Below, piece after piece: positions 50,530 to 58,993 of a stretch of 64,000 bases of DNA. The notes beneath the pieces were generated by a model, which saw only the letters and a list, made by a program, of their open reading frames with translations, did no database searches and was not told the origin of the DNA. The translations under genes were made by a program, and so were the position numbers. The stretch is from Pseudomonas sp. PA15(2017) (GTDB lineage Bacteria; Pseudomonadota; Gammaproteobacteria; Pseudomonadales; Pseudomonadaceae). The DNA lies in contig NZ_MSXV01000052.1 in the NCBI RefSeq assembly GCF_001945395.1, positions 62,001-126,000 of the forward strand, in the 5' to 3' direction. How positions within the stretch are numbered: position 1 is the first letter of the stretch; every line of letters starts with the position of its first letter.

Positions 50530-51762
50530 ATGGCCCTGATGTTCCCCCGCCTTGCGCGCAACTTCGCCCGCAACGGGTACTACCCCACCGACGAGATCAC
50601 CCTGGAGCGCATTCTGCAGGCGATCACCCCCGCTACCACCGGCCGCATGAGGATCTGCGATCCGTGCGCCGGCGAAGGAGTGGCGCTGGCCGAAGCCGCG
50701 CACGCTCTGGGACGTGACCTGGTCGAGACCTGCGCGGTCGAGTACGACCGTGAGCGGGCAGCACATGCCCGCACACTGCTCGACCGGGTGCTGCACAGCG
50801 ACCTGTTCGACACCATGATCAGTCGGCAGTCCTTCGGGCTGCTCTGGCTCAACCCGCCCTATGGGGATCTGGTGGGCGACCACTCGGGCGCCTCCCAGTA
50901 CCAGGGCAATGGTCGTCGGCGGTTGGAGAAAGCCTTCTACCAGCGCTGCCTACCGCTCCTGCAGTACGGAGGCACCCTGATTTTCATCGTGCCGCACTAC
51001 GTCCTGGACGACGAGCTCTGCGGCTGGCTGTGCAACCACTTCACCCAGCTGCGGATCTACGCTGCAGCAGACCCGACCTTCAAGCAGGTCGTGATCTTCG
51101 GCATCCGGGTACGGCGCCAGGATCTGGCCAGGCCCAGGGACGTTGCCCTTGTGCGTGATCGCCTGCAGGCGATCGGCGCCGGCCAGGAGTTGGCAGAGGT
51201 GCTACCAGAATGCTGGCCGTGGGAGCCGTATGCGGTGCTCTCGGCCAGCAGCGATATGGAGCACTTCTACCAGCTCACGCTTGAGCCGGAACAGTTCGCT
51301 GGCGAGATCCAGCGACTGGGGGGGCTCTGGCCCGACTTCACCCTGCACTTCGGACAGCCGGGTATTCAGCCGCGGCCGCCAGTACGGGAGCTGTCGCGCT
51401 GGCACCTGGCTCTGGCACTCGCCGCCGGCGCAATATCCGGCGTCGTAACTTCGCGCTCCGGTCGCATCCTGGTCTTGAAGGGTGACACCTACAAGGACAA
51501 GGTTCGCAAGACCGAATTCACCGAGGATCAAGATGGCAATGTCAGTGAGGTGCGAATCCTTACCGATCGATTCATCCCGATCATCCGCGCCTGGGAAATG
51601 ACCCCAGGCTCCCCCAACCACGGCAGGGTGCTGACCATCAGCTCTTCGCCGTCTACCAACGACGAGTCCCCAGCTCCGTTGCCGGCAGCCGCATCTACCC
51701 AGGAGAGGGAGACTGGGGGAACCTGTCCGACGCCGACTGGAACGCGAACCAACGAGCGCTGA
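50530..51762 (+). CDS. DUF6094 protein, N6-adenine methyltransferase-like
   Basis: 410-residue class I methyltransferase-like protein. SAM-binding motif I is DPCAGEG near residue 44; the catalytic-type NPPY follows near residue 108 (LLWLNPPYG), and AVEYDRERAAHA matches motif II. The C-terminal 150 residues form a separate domain with KGDTYKDKVRKTEF. AGGAGG precedes ATG 50530; this is the only gene of the cluster without a structured leader. It could methylate element DNA against host restriction; specificity is unknown. Confidence 0.85.
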   Translation: MALMFPRLARNFARNGYYPTDEITLERILQAITPATTGRMRICDPCAGEGVALAEAAHALGRDLVETCAVEYDRERAAHARTLLDRVLHSDLFDTMISRQSFGLLWLNPPYGDLVGDHSGASQYQGNGRRRLEKAFYQRCLPLLQYGGTLIFIVPHYVLDDELCGWLCNHFTQLRIYAAADPTFKQVVIFGIRVRRQDLARPRDVALVRDRLQAIGAGQELAEVLPECWPWEPYAVLSASSDMEHFYQLTLEPEQFAGEIQRLGGLWPDFTLHFGQPGIQPRPPVRELSRWHLALALAAGAISGVVTSRSGRILVLKGDTYKDKVRKTEFTEDQDGNVSEVRILTDRFIPIIRAWEMTPGSPNHGRVLTISSSPSTNDESPAPLPAAASTQERETGGTCPTPTGTRTNER

Positions 51763-51881
51763 GCCACACTGACCGGTTGTTCTCCAGCTACGACGTCGAC
51801 GCTGGCGACGAATCCAGGATCTGGATCATTACCGAGGCTGACCGGAGCGTCACAACACTTTTGCTGCCCAGCGACTACTGA
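51549..51881 (+). pseudogene. Open frame without a start codon (gene remnant or atypical start)
   Basis: In a frame overlapping the end of DUF6094, codons 51549-51881 run open to a TGA at 51879 and read like conserved protein (YPGEGDWGNLSDADWNANQR, then SRIWIITEADRSVTTLLL). No ATG, GTG or TTG occurs in it; only CTG and ATT are possible starts. Either a small ICE gene lost its start, it uses CTG, or it was fused by frameshift to DUF6094. Confidence 0.5.
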
Positions 51882-51912
51882 CCCAACCACCTTCCTTCCA
51901 CACCACCCTGCA

Positions 51913-51968
51913 GGGTATGCCGATCCCCTCTGGGATTCGTGCGTGCCCTGCTTTTCTACGGAGAAGCA
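51913..51968 (+). promoter_or_regulatory. RBS-sequestering leader 13
   Basis: GGGTATGC (51913-51920) is complementary to GCGTGCCC (51941-51948) around a small hairpin ATCCC/GGGAT; TGCTTTTC (51949-51956) can pair with GAGAAGCA (51961-51968), covering the ribosome site of ATG 51971. Confidence 0.65.
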
Positions 51969-51970
51969 TC

Positions 51971-54220
51971 ATGAACGCACTGACCCAGGCCTCGATGGCC
52001 ACCTCTGACCCAGTGACCATCAACCTTACTGACTTCATCGACGAGTTCGGCGATGAGCTGCTGAGTTCCCTCAACCGCTCCAACCCACCTGTCTACACTG
52101 GTGCAGCCAATGGCGCCCGCCAGCAGGTGATGGACAACCTCAAGCGTAAACCCTTCCCTGCTCAGGCCGACGTCGTGCAAGCAATTTCAGCATTGCTCCT
52201 GGATCGCAACGAGCAGGCCGGCATCATCAATGCCGAAATGGGTACCGGAAAAACCATGATGGCCATCGCTGTCGCAGCGGTCATGCACGCTGCCGGCTAC
52301 CGCCGTAGCCTGGTTATCTCACCGCCCCATTTGGTCTACAAATGGCGGCGCGAGATCCTCGAAACCATTCCAGACGCTCGCGTCTGGGTACTGAACGGCC
52401 CCGACACCCTGGTCAAACTTCTGAAGTTGCGCGACCAACTCGGTCTGCTCTATGACGGTCGCCAGGAGTTCTTCATCCTCGGCCGCGTCAGGATGCGGAT
52501 GGGATTCCACTGGAGGCTAGTCTGCTGGAAGAAACGTGCCGCCGGCGGACAACTGTTGGCTGCCTGCCCGGATTGCGGCCAAGTCCTCGAGGATCTGGAA
52601 GGCAACCTGGTCACGGTGGATGAGTTCTACCGTGGCGATCGCCGCCAGAACTGCACGCACTGCCACAGCCCACTCTGGACGTTGATGAGGCCTGGCAAAG
52701 CAGATGGTGGAGACCGCCGCGCAACGATCCTCAAGTCGATGTGTCGCATCCCCACCATCGGGCCAGTTCGGGCCGAACGGCTGCTGAAGGACTTCGGCGA
52801 GGACTTCATAGCCTCGATGCTTGTGGACAACGTCTCGGAGTTCGTGAACCTCATGGACGCCAAGGGCAACTTCGTCTTCAGCGACCGCCAGGCCAAGCGC
52901 ATGGAACGCGCCATGGCCAACATCGAGTTCGGCTTTGGGCAAGGTGGGTATCAGCCTACGGAGTTCATCAAGCGCTACCTGCCTGATGGCTTCTTCGACC
53001 TACTGATCGTGGACGAAGGGCACGAGTACAAGAACAGTGGTTCCGCCCAGGGCCAAGCCATGGGTGTGCTGGCGGCGAAGGCACGGAAAACCGTGCTGCT
53101 GACCGGGACACTTATGGGCGGCTACGCCGATGACCTGTTCTACCTCCTGTTCCGCATCCTCACCCAGCGCATGATCGAGGACGGGTATCGGCCGAATGCA
53201 CGAGGCAGCATGGCGCCCGCCGCCATGTCGTTCATGCGCGATCACGGCGTCCTGAAGGACATCTACACCGAGCGTGACGGCAACTCGCACAAGACAGCCA
53301 AGGGTAAGAAACTCTCGGTACGAACAGTGAAAGCCCCGGGTTTCGGCCCGAAAGGTATCCACCGATTCGTGCTGCCGTTCACCGTGTTCCTGAAGCTTAA
53401 GGACATCGGTGGCAACGTATTGCCCAATTACACCGAGGAGTTCGTCGACGTCCCCATGGCGCCGGAGCAGCTCTCAGCCTACCAGCGCCTGGCGAGCAAG
53501 CTGACGGCAGAGCTTCGCCAGGCATTGGCACAGCGAGATACCACACTTCTGGGCGTGGTACTCAACGTGCTGCTGGCCTGGCCTGACTGCTGCTTTCGGC
53601 CCGAAACGGTGAAACACCCACGCACCCGAGAGTTGCTGGCCTTCGTGCCATCAATCTTCGGGGATGGGGAGCTGATGCCCAAGGAGCAGGCACTGGTCGA
53701 CCTCTGTCTGCAGGAGAAGGCAAACGGACGCAAGGTGCTGGCCTACACCGTCTACAGCGGGACACGTGATACCACCGCAAGGTTGAAGCGAGTCCTCGAG
53801 CAGGCCGGGTTGAAAGTGGCTGTACTTAGAGCATCGGTGGACACGGCCAGGCGCGAGGATTGGATCCTCGACCAGGTCGACCGAGGTATCGACGTACTGA
53901 TCACCAACCCGGAGTTGGTGAAGACTGGGCTGGATCTCCTAGACTTCCCAACTATCGCGTTCCTGCAGACGGGGTACAACGTGTACACCCTGCAGCAGGC
54001 GGCGCGGCGGTCATGGCGGATCGGCCAGAAGCACCCGGTACGGGTAGTGTTCCTGGGCTATGCCGGCAGCTCGCAGATTACTTGTCTGCAACTGATGGCC
54101 AAGAAGATCGCCGTGGCTCAGAGCACGTCGGGCGACGTGCCCGAGTCCGGCCTCGACTCGTTAAACCAGGACGGAGACTCGGTCGAAATGGCCCTGGCCA
54201 GACAACTCATCGCAGCATGA
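51971..54220 (+). CDS. SNF2-type DEAD/DEAH-box helicase
   Basis: 749-residue superfamily 2 ATPase. Motif I INAEMGTGKTMM is near residue 88, motif II VDEGHEY near 346, motif III LLTGTLMGG, and motif VI QAARRSWRIGQKHPVRV near 677, the last being the SNF2/RapA form. A four-cysteine insertion (CPDCGQ ... CTHCHS) around residues 198-235 is probably a zinc ribbon. It could remodel or translocate on double-stranded DNA. In this ICE group it follows DUF6094, so the two may act together. Confidence 0.9.
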   Translation: MNALTQASMATSDPVTINLTDFIDEFGDELLSSLNRSNPPVYTGAANGARQQVMDNLKRKPFPAQADVVQAISALLLDRNEQAGIINAEMGTGKTMMAIAVAAVMHAAGYRRSLVISPPHLVYKWRREILETIPDARVWVLNGPDTLVKLLKLRDQLGLLYDGRQEFFILGRVRMRMGFHWRLVCWKKRAAGGQLLAACPDCGQVLEDLEGNLVTVDEFYRGDRRQNCTHCHSPLWTLMRPGKADGGDRRATILKSMCRIPTIGPVRAERLLKDFGEDFIASMLVDNVSEFVNLMDAKGNFVFSDRQAKRMERAMANIEFGFGQGGYQPTEFIKRYLPDGFFDLLIVDEGHEYKNSGSAQGQAMGVLAAKARKTVLLTGTLMGGYADDLFYLLFRILTQRMIEDGYRPNARGSMAPAAMSFMRDHGVLKDIYTERDGNSHKTAKGKKLSVRTVKAPGFGPKGIHRFVLPFTVFLKLKDIGGNVLPNYTEEFVDVPMAPEQLSAYQRLASKLTAELRQALAQRDTTLLGVVLNVLLAWPDCCFRPETVKHPRTRELLAFVPSIFGDGELMPKEQALVDLCLQEKANGRKVLAYTVYSGTRDTTARLKRVLEQAGLKVAVLRASVDTARREDWILDQVDRGIDVLITNPELVKTGLDLLDFPTIAFLQTGYNVYTLQQAARRSWRIGQKHPVRVVFLGYAGSSQITCLQLMAKKIAVAQSTSGDVPESGLDSLNQDGDSVEMALARQLIAA

Positions 54221-54224
54221 TTTC

Positions 54225-54250
54225 AAGCCACCTTCGGGTGGCTTTTCTTT
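54225..54250 (+). terminator. Rho-independent terminator
   Basis: AAGCCACC-TTCG-GGTGGCTT (54225-54244) followed by TTCTTT, four bases after the helicase stop. Confidence 0.85.
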
Positions 54251-54347
54251 GTATGCCGCTGGCCACATGCACCTGCACTTGGTTGACGCTCTGGTATTGC
54301 CGGCTATCCTCGGCTTATCCATAGCAACAAACCACGGACGGTTAACC

Positions 54348-54557
54348 ATGGGATACCTCGTGCTCACACGCAAAATCGGTGAAAGCCTCAACCTAAGCCT
54401 TCGACCAGGCGCAGATTCAGCCGAGTTACTCGATCAACTTAGGACAGACGGAATCAACATCGACGTGCTTGAGCTTCGCGGCCGACAAGTGCAACTAGCA
54501 GTCGATGCGCCGGACGCGCTACTGGTGCTTCGCGATGAGCTGCTCGACGGTACTTAA
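54348..54557 (+). CDS. Divergent CsrA/RsmA-family protein
   Basis: 69-residue CsrA paralogue: YLVLTRKIGESLNLSL at the start and DVLELRGRQVQLAVDAPDALLVLRDEL at the end align with CsrA strands, but about 9 extra residues (GADSAELLDQLRT) enlarge the middle and the VHREEI helix is altered. CsrA dimers bind GGA in hairpin loops at ribosome sites. Its own terminator-separated position and the many GGAG hairpins nearby make it a candidate regulator. Its stop overlaps the SRAP gene tail. Confidence 0.8.
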   Translation: MGYLVLTRKIGESLNLSLRPGADSAELLDQLRTDGINIDVLELRGRQVQLAVDAPDALLVLRDELLDGT

Positions 54558-55243
54558 ATTAGAGGGTCGCGGATCTCCTTGATCAGCTCAGCCCCCCGAT
54601 TTTTCACACTGCCGACTGCTCTTCCGACCGGGTACCAAGCGAAGGCATCAACCGACGTGTCGTGGTGCCGAGCAAGATCTTCGGCTTGCTCGGGCAGCAA
54701 CCCAGTGTCTAACCACTCACTCGCAACATCTGGACGAAGGACAACTGGTCGCCGATCGTGAATGTCGACCATGCCTTGGTCGCTAGCGGCGGTCACTATC
54801 GCGAACCCGCCGCTCTCGTGTTCATCCGAGGGTAGATCGGCAATGCCGGCGAAGAACATCGGTTCGTTACTGCGGAGCTTGATCAGGTATGGCTGCTTCA
54901 CTGCCGGATTATCTGGATCTTTCTTCCACTCATACCAGCCGTCCGATGGAACCAACACACGGCCCCTCTTCCATATACCGGCCCAGAATTTGCTCGTGCC
55001 CACCGTCTCGATCCGGGCGTTGATAGCAGGCGGCCGCGAGCCATCGGCCCAATGTGGGGTGTATCCCCAGCGGACAGGCGTTGGATGGACGCCCCGGTCA
55101 TCCTGGTGCAGAAGCAGGGCTTTGGACTGAGGGGGAACGTTGAAGCGCCCTAAGGGCTCATTCCAGTTGCCCTCGAGCAGCCCCACCTGCAGGGCTTTGG
55201 CGTACTGTTCTACTGACTTGTACTGTGTGAATCGCCCGCACAT
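54554..55243 (-). CDS. SOS response-associated peptidase (SRAP, YedK/HMCES family)
   Basis: 229-residue SRAP protein. The start MCGRFTQ supplies the catalytic Cys2 after Met removal; ARIETVGTSKFWAGIWKRGRVLVPSDGWYEWK carries the conserved Asn/Arg and Trp-Tyr-Glu-Trp signature, and the C-terminal His is in VDIHDRRPVVL. SRAP proteins crosslink to abasic sites in single-stranded DNA. ATG 55243 is used since catalysis needs Cys at position 2. It is divergent from umuD across a LexA box. Confidence 0.93.
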   Translation of the reverse strand: MCGRFTQYKSVEQYAKALQVGLLEGNWNEPLGRFNVPPQSKALLLHQDDRGVHPTPVRWGYTPHWADGSRPPAINARIETVGTSKFWAGIWKRGRVLVPSDGWYEWKKDPDNPAVKQPYLIKLRSNEPMFFAGIADLPSDEHESGGFAIVTAASDQGMVDIHDRRPVVLRPDVASEWLDTGLLPEQAEDLARHHDTSVDAFAWYPVGRAVGSVKNRGAELIKEIRDPLI

Positions 55244-55306
55244 AGAACTCTCCGGTCGTCGCGTGGATATCCTAATGCTTTGACCGCGATATTCCGGATT
55301 TGGTAT

Positions 55307-55322
55307 CTGTATATGCATACAG
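55307..55322. promoter_or_regulatory. LexA box (SOS operator)
   Basis: CTGTATATGCATACAG, a near-consensus LexA site, 22 bases before umuD and 64 bases from the SRAP start; it may control both directions. Confidence 0.9.
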
Positions 55323-55343
55323 TTATTAGCAGGTTCTTCCGCC

Positions 55344-55780
55344 ATGGGCAACGCCGTCATTCTTGGCCAGTTGGGCAGCTCCGATATCGAGCTGCCCTTT
55401 TTTCTTTCCGCGTGCCGGCTGGGTTCCCGAGCCCTGCGCAAGACCACATTGAGAAAAAGATCTCGCTGGACGAGCTTCTGAATGTATTCGCGCCCCAGTC
55501 ATACTACGTGCGAATCGTGGGTGACAGCATGATCGGCGTCGGCCTTTTCGACGATGACGTGGTCATAGTCGATCGCTCTCTCGATGCAGTTTCCGGTGAC
55601 GTGATCATCGGTGCGATCGACAATGACCCGCTCGTAAAGACCTACACCCGGGAAGGCAACCAAGTGGTTCTTCGGTCAGAGAACCCCGGGTATGCCCCTC
55701 GATACGTACTTGAGGGTGAGCAGTTCGAGGTGTGGGGTGTAGTAAAGGGCGGTCTGCGCATGTTCCGCCGTCATGCTTGA
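55344..55780 (+). pseudogene. umuD: umuD/rulA with frameshift in a T6 run
   Basis: S24-type UmuD/RulA. The N terminus (GNAVILGQLGSSDIELPFF) is read from ATG 55344, whereas the rest (SFRVPAGFPSPAQDHIEKK, then GDSMIG with the catalytic Ser and LVKTY with the Lys) lies in the next frame. One more T in the T6 run at 55398-55403 would join them exactly (ELPFFSFRVPAG). This is a one-base deletion, a slippery/phase-variable site or a sequencing error. Without correction the second frame could be translated only from upstream codons lacking the N terminus. Cleavage is expected at Ala-Gly. Confidence 0.8.
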
Positions 55781-57047
55781 GCCTATCGTCGCGTTGATCG
55801 ACTGCAATTCGTTCTATTGCAGCTGTGAGCGCGTCTTTCGTCCCGACCTTCGGAGGATTCCGCTGGTGGTGCTCAGTAACAACGACGGCTGCGTGATCGC
55901 CAGGTCTGCAGATGCAAAACCCTACGTGCAGATGGGCGCCCCCTACTTTCAGATCAAAAACGACCTCAGGCGTCATGGCATTCAGGCCTTCAGCAGCAAC
56001 TACGCACTCTACGGCGATATGTCGGAACGGGTTATGGCGGTTATTGAGGGTATGGTTCCTGCGGTTGAGGTGTACAGCATCGACGAGGCTTTTGCCGACC
56101 TGACCGGGATGCCGGGAGACATCGAGCAGCTCGGCCGGGATATTCGCTCGCGCGTGCTCAAGTGGACGGGTATCCCAACCGGTATCGGCATCGCCAACAC
56201 GAAAACGCTGGCGAAGCTGGCCAATCACTCTGCCAAGAAGTGGCAGAAGCAAACCGGCGGTGTAGTCGATCTGCGTGAGCCTGATCGGCGCGATAAGGTG
56301 CTGAAGGTTCTGCCGGTGAGTGACGTGTGGGGTGTCGGCCGGCGAATGACCGCACACCTCAACTCGCAAGGCATCAGAACTGCATGGGATCTCGCGCAAG
56401 CCGACGCATGGACACTGCGCAAACAGTTCAGCGTCGTTATCGAGAAGACTGCTCGCGAGCTGCGAGGCACGCCGTGCTTGGCGCTTGAGGAGGCGGCTTC
56501 TCCAAAGAAGGAAATTTGCTCGAGCAGGATGTTCGGCACGCGACTTCGTGATATCGAGTCCATTCGCCAGGCCGTAGCCACTTACACCGCTACAGCGTGC
56601 GAGAAGCTCCGGGCACAGCAGTCAGTGTGCCGGCAGATCCGCGTCGGCGTGCGCACCGGTATGCATAACCCGGATGAAGCCAAGTACGCGAAAGGCGTGG
56701 CGCTGCAATTGCCGTGGGCGACGGATGATACCCGGATGATCACGCACTACGCGATGCTCGCGCTGGAGCAGGCCTATAGAGCAGGTTTCTCGTACAGCAA
56801 GGCTGAAGTCATGCTGCTCGATCTGTGCCAACGCACGGAGATCACCGGCGACCTGTTCGCCCCCCAGCAGTCAGCTGAGTCGACAAAAGTTATGGCCGTG
56901 CTGGACGAGATCAATGCGAAATGGGGCCGAGGAACGCTTCGACCAGGTCGTGTCGAGCTGTCCCCCGAATGGGGGATGCGTCGCGAAATGATGAGTCAGA
57001 GTTACACAACCAGGCTGGATCAACTTTGGTCAGTTGGCTGCCGATAA
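55773..57047 (+). CDS. umuC: DNA polymerase V catalytic subunit UmuC/RulB
   Basis: 424-residue Y-family polymerase for error-prone lesion bypass. IALIDCNSFYCSCERVF holds the first metal Asp, SIDEAFADL the Asp-Glu pair, and IGIANTKTLAKLANHSAKK the finger/thumb region; a C-terminal SPEWGMRREMMSQSYTT end is standard. It is intact and full length, overlapping umuD by 8 bases. Expression depends on the LexA box; its activity would normally need processed UmuD, which is frameshifted here. Confidence 0.93.
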   Translation: MLEPIVALIDCNSFYCSCERVFRPDLRRIPLVVLSNNDGCVIARSADAKPYVQMGAPYFQIKNDLRRHGIQAFSSNYALYGDMSERVMAVIEGMVPAVEVYSIDEAFADLTGMPGDIEQLGRDIRSRVLKWTGIPTGIGIANTKTLAKLANHSAKKWQKQTGGVVDLREPDRRDKVLKVLPVSDVWGVGRRMTAHLNSQGIRTAWDLAQADAWTLRKQFSVVIEKTARELRGTPCLALEEAASPKKEICSSRMFGTRLRDIESIRQAVATYTATACEKLRAQQSVCRQIRVGVRTGMHNPDEAKYAKGVALQLPWATDDTRMITHYAMLALEQAYRAGFSYSKAEVMLLDLCQRTEITGDLFAPQQSAESTKVMAVLDEINAKWGRGTLRPGRVELSPEWGMRREMMSQSYTTRLDQLWSVGCR

Positions 57048-57240
57048 GCTCTGAGTGTCAACGCCTTGGCCTGCGCCGAGGTTCAGACGCGGTGTGGCGT
57101 TGACGGCAATGGGGTTTTCCTTTGTCGATTCAAGACTGGGCGGAAGCCGCCTCAGCAGCCTGCTCGCATGGCAGATTGGAGCCTTTGCCGATCTTCGCCA
57201 GAAGCACATCACGTTGAGCGGCCAGAAGGCAGTCAGTGCA

Positions 57241-57366
57241 TTACAGATCGGTATTCACATCCAGGAATTCGGGAAGGCCTACCATCTTGAGCTTCACCCG
57301 ACTGGGCCGCGATGAATATCGGCAGTGGGTGCGATTGCCACTGCGCCAGTAGTGAACCTTGGCCAT
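57241..57366 (-). CDS. Small phage-like protein
   Basis: 41-residue basic protein (AKVHYWRSGNRTHCRYSSRP) whose minus-strand start follows GGAAAACACCC, the ribosome-site style shared by the other minus-strand small genes in this region. Function unknown. Confidence 0.5.
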   Translation of the reverse strand: MAKVHYWRSGNRTHCRYSSRPSRVKLKMVGLPEFLDVNTDL

Positions 57367-57430
57367 GGGTGTTTTCCGTTGTGTCTGAGACTGTCAGTAA
57401 CCGACCGCTCGAAGCGGTGGCGGTCAGTCC

Positions 57431-58204
57431 TTAAAAGCTGCGGCTCGACACAAATTTGTTGAAGAGTATTCCTTGCCGTTGATGATCATGCTCAGGCACG
57501 ACACTTGTGCGATAGGGCTGAAGCGCGTTGTCTTCAACGAATTTGACAATATCTGATGGGAGAACTAGTAAGCCCAGATCATTCGCCGCGTATAGCAGGG
57601 CTGCGTTGTTGAAAAAGTACTTAGGCTGTTCGCTGAGAATTTTCATTAGCTGCTCGACTGTCTTCTGGATCGGCTTGACAGCGTTGTACCTTCCGCCGCT
57701 GAACTGAACATCGACCGCGAGCGATTGTGAATTTGACTTGATGAAGAAGTTGTTGACCTCTGCGACTGAGGTTCTGATCCCCTTCTCCGGGAGTGGATGC
57801 GAAGCAGATGTAGCGCCGTGTGCCTGTACTTCCATTCCTCCATTGGTGGTATAGGACACTGCATAACAAGAGGATGAAACGGTCAGTTTGGTGAAGTTTT
57901 TTGCTGCAACACCAGTAATCCTTTTAAGACGGGTAATACGCTCTGAATGCTGGTCCTGGCTGCCGGCTGGGACAACTACTGACAGCTTTTTGCAGCGGCC
58001 CATGGTCATGAACAGTGCAGCGATTGCGGGGAGCTGAAGCTGGGCAGAATCATGAACGACCACGAATCCTTTATCGCATTCAACGGCTGCGATCATGCAG
58101 GTCTGGATCGAGTCAGTGAATACGCCAACTACGCTGGGGGTACCATTACCAACTACCGCTGCTGCATCCTGACCAATCTCAACGAATCCTTGAAGTACGT
58201 ACAT
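57431..58204 (-). CDS. Hypothetical protein, 257 residues
   Basis: Protein of unknown family on the minus strand. An N-terminal half rich in beta strands (YVLQGFVEIGQDAAAVVGNG, then GFVVVHDSAQLQLPAIAALFM) is followed by a more helical C half (KTVEQLMKILSEQPKYFF). No signal peptide or catalytic motif is recognised. ATG 58204 is used because GTG 58219 has no better ribosome site. It is the largest unknown gene in the phage-like cargo. Confidence 0.62.
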   Translation of the reverse strand: MYVLQGFVEIGQDAAAVVGNGTPSVVGVFTDSIQTCMIAAVECDKGFVVVHDSAQLQLPAIAALFMTMGRCKKLSVVVPAGSQDQHSERITRLKRITGVAAKNFTKLTVSSSCYAVSYTTNGGMEVQAHGATSASHPLPEKGIRTSVAEVNNFFIKSNSQSLAVDVQFSGGRYNAVKPIQKTVEQLMKILSEQPKYFFNNAALLYAANDLGLLVLPSDIVKFVEDNALQPYRTSVVPEHDHQRQGILFNKFVSSRSF

Positions 58205-58285
58205 TTTGCGAGTTCTCACAATAAGCCGCGGGCTGATACTGCCAAAGCCCGGGACTTGGCGGGCTGGCGATCTACAGCGCTTTCC

Positions 58286-58591
58286 TCAGACCTCAGTAGG
58301 CCAGCTACAGTCTTTATCCTCAATCAGCATGAAACCAAACCCACTGACCAGTTGACGGACAATTCGCCCGGCAATCACCTTCCCGTCGGGTAACTGAAGG
58401 CGGGCCGAGGTCGGCCCTTTGGCGAGATCCAACCGAAGGTCTGAATCAATGCTGACCTCAACCTCTTGACCCAACCCTGGATGGTTGACCTTTAGCTCGA
58501 CTCCAGGCCGGTCGGCAATGCGGGTCAGGCCTGGCACTTCACCGTAGCGCAGCATCAGATCAACGGGCCCTTGATACGAAAACAAATTCAT
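58286..58591 (-). CDS. Small beta-rich phage-like protein
   Basis: 101-residue protein (NLFSYQGPVDLMLRYGEVPG, RLQLPDGKVIAGRIVRQLV) on the minus strand. ATG 58591 has GAAGGA upstream; a longer frame lacks this. Probably a phage-type accessory protein; unknown function. Confidence 0.6.
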   Translation of the reverse strand: MNLFSYQGPVDLMLRYGEVPGLTRIADRPGVELKVNHPGLGQEVEVSIDSDLRLDLAKGPTSARLQLPDGKVIAGRIVRQLVSGFGFMLIEDKDCSWPTEV

Positions 58592-58993
58592 ACAGTCAGT
58601 CCTTCGATGGATTGGACGCCAGTGCGACATCCTTCTACTGCCGCTGCCCAGCTCGATGGCTGGGCTTGGGTGTATCTTGTCGTTTTCCTATCTATGACCA
58701 GTCCGGGTGGTGGTTATGGCCGATCAAAGCTTTTCCGGGGACGCTTCCCTAAGCATCTAGCTCGCCAGAGCCAGGGCTGATGAGTACCAGAATGCCAAGC
58801 CAGTTGAACAAGGCGCAACCTGGAACTGAGAGATCCCAGCGGGGCAAGAGGTAGAATCGCTTGGATGCTCGTATTTCGAAGGTTTTTCTACGAATCTGGC
58901 GGCGCATTATTCTGTCCTGCGGGGTTGATATCTTTCATATGGCCGCCATGTATCGTGTGTCACCAATGTCGGTGATTCTATTGGAGCAAGATC
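58592..58993. other. Non-coding divergent region
   Basis: About 400 bases between a leftward and a rightward gene. Short frames in it (for example around 58571-58780) are not convincing. It should carry both promoters; no clear sigma70 pair or operator was identified. Confidence 0.4.

Noticed and set aside
57055-57315. Plus-strand frames of 74-86 residues behind umuC
   Set aside because: No ribosome site, and a minus-strand gene at 57241-57366 with the local GGAAAACACCC site explains part of the DNA better.
58571-58780. 69-residue plus-strand frame
   Set aside because: Lies over the promoter side of the minus-strand gene 58286-58591 and lacks a ribosome site.
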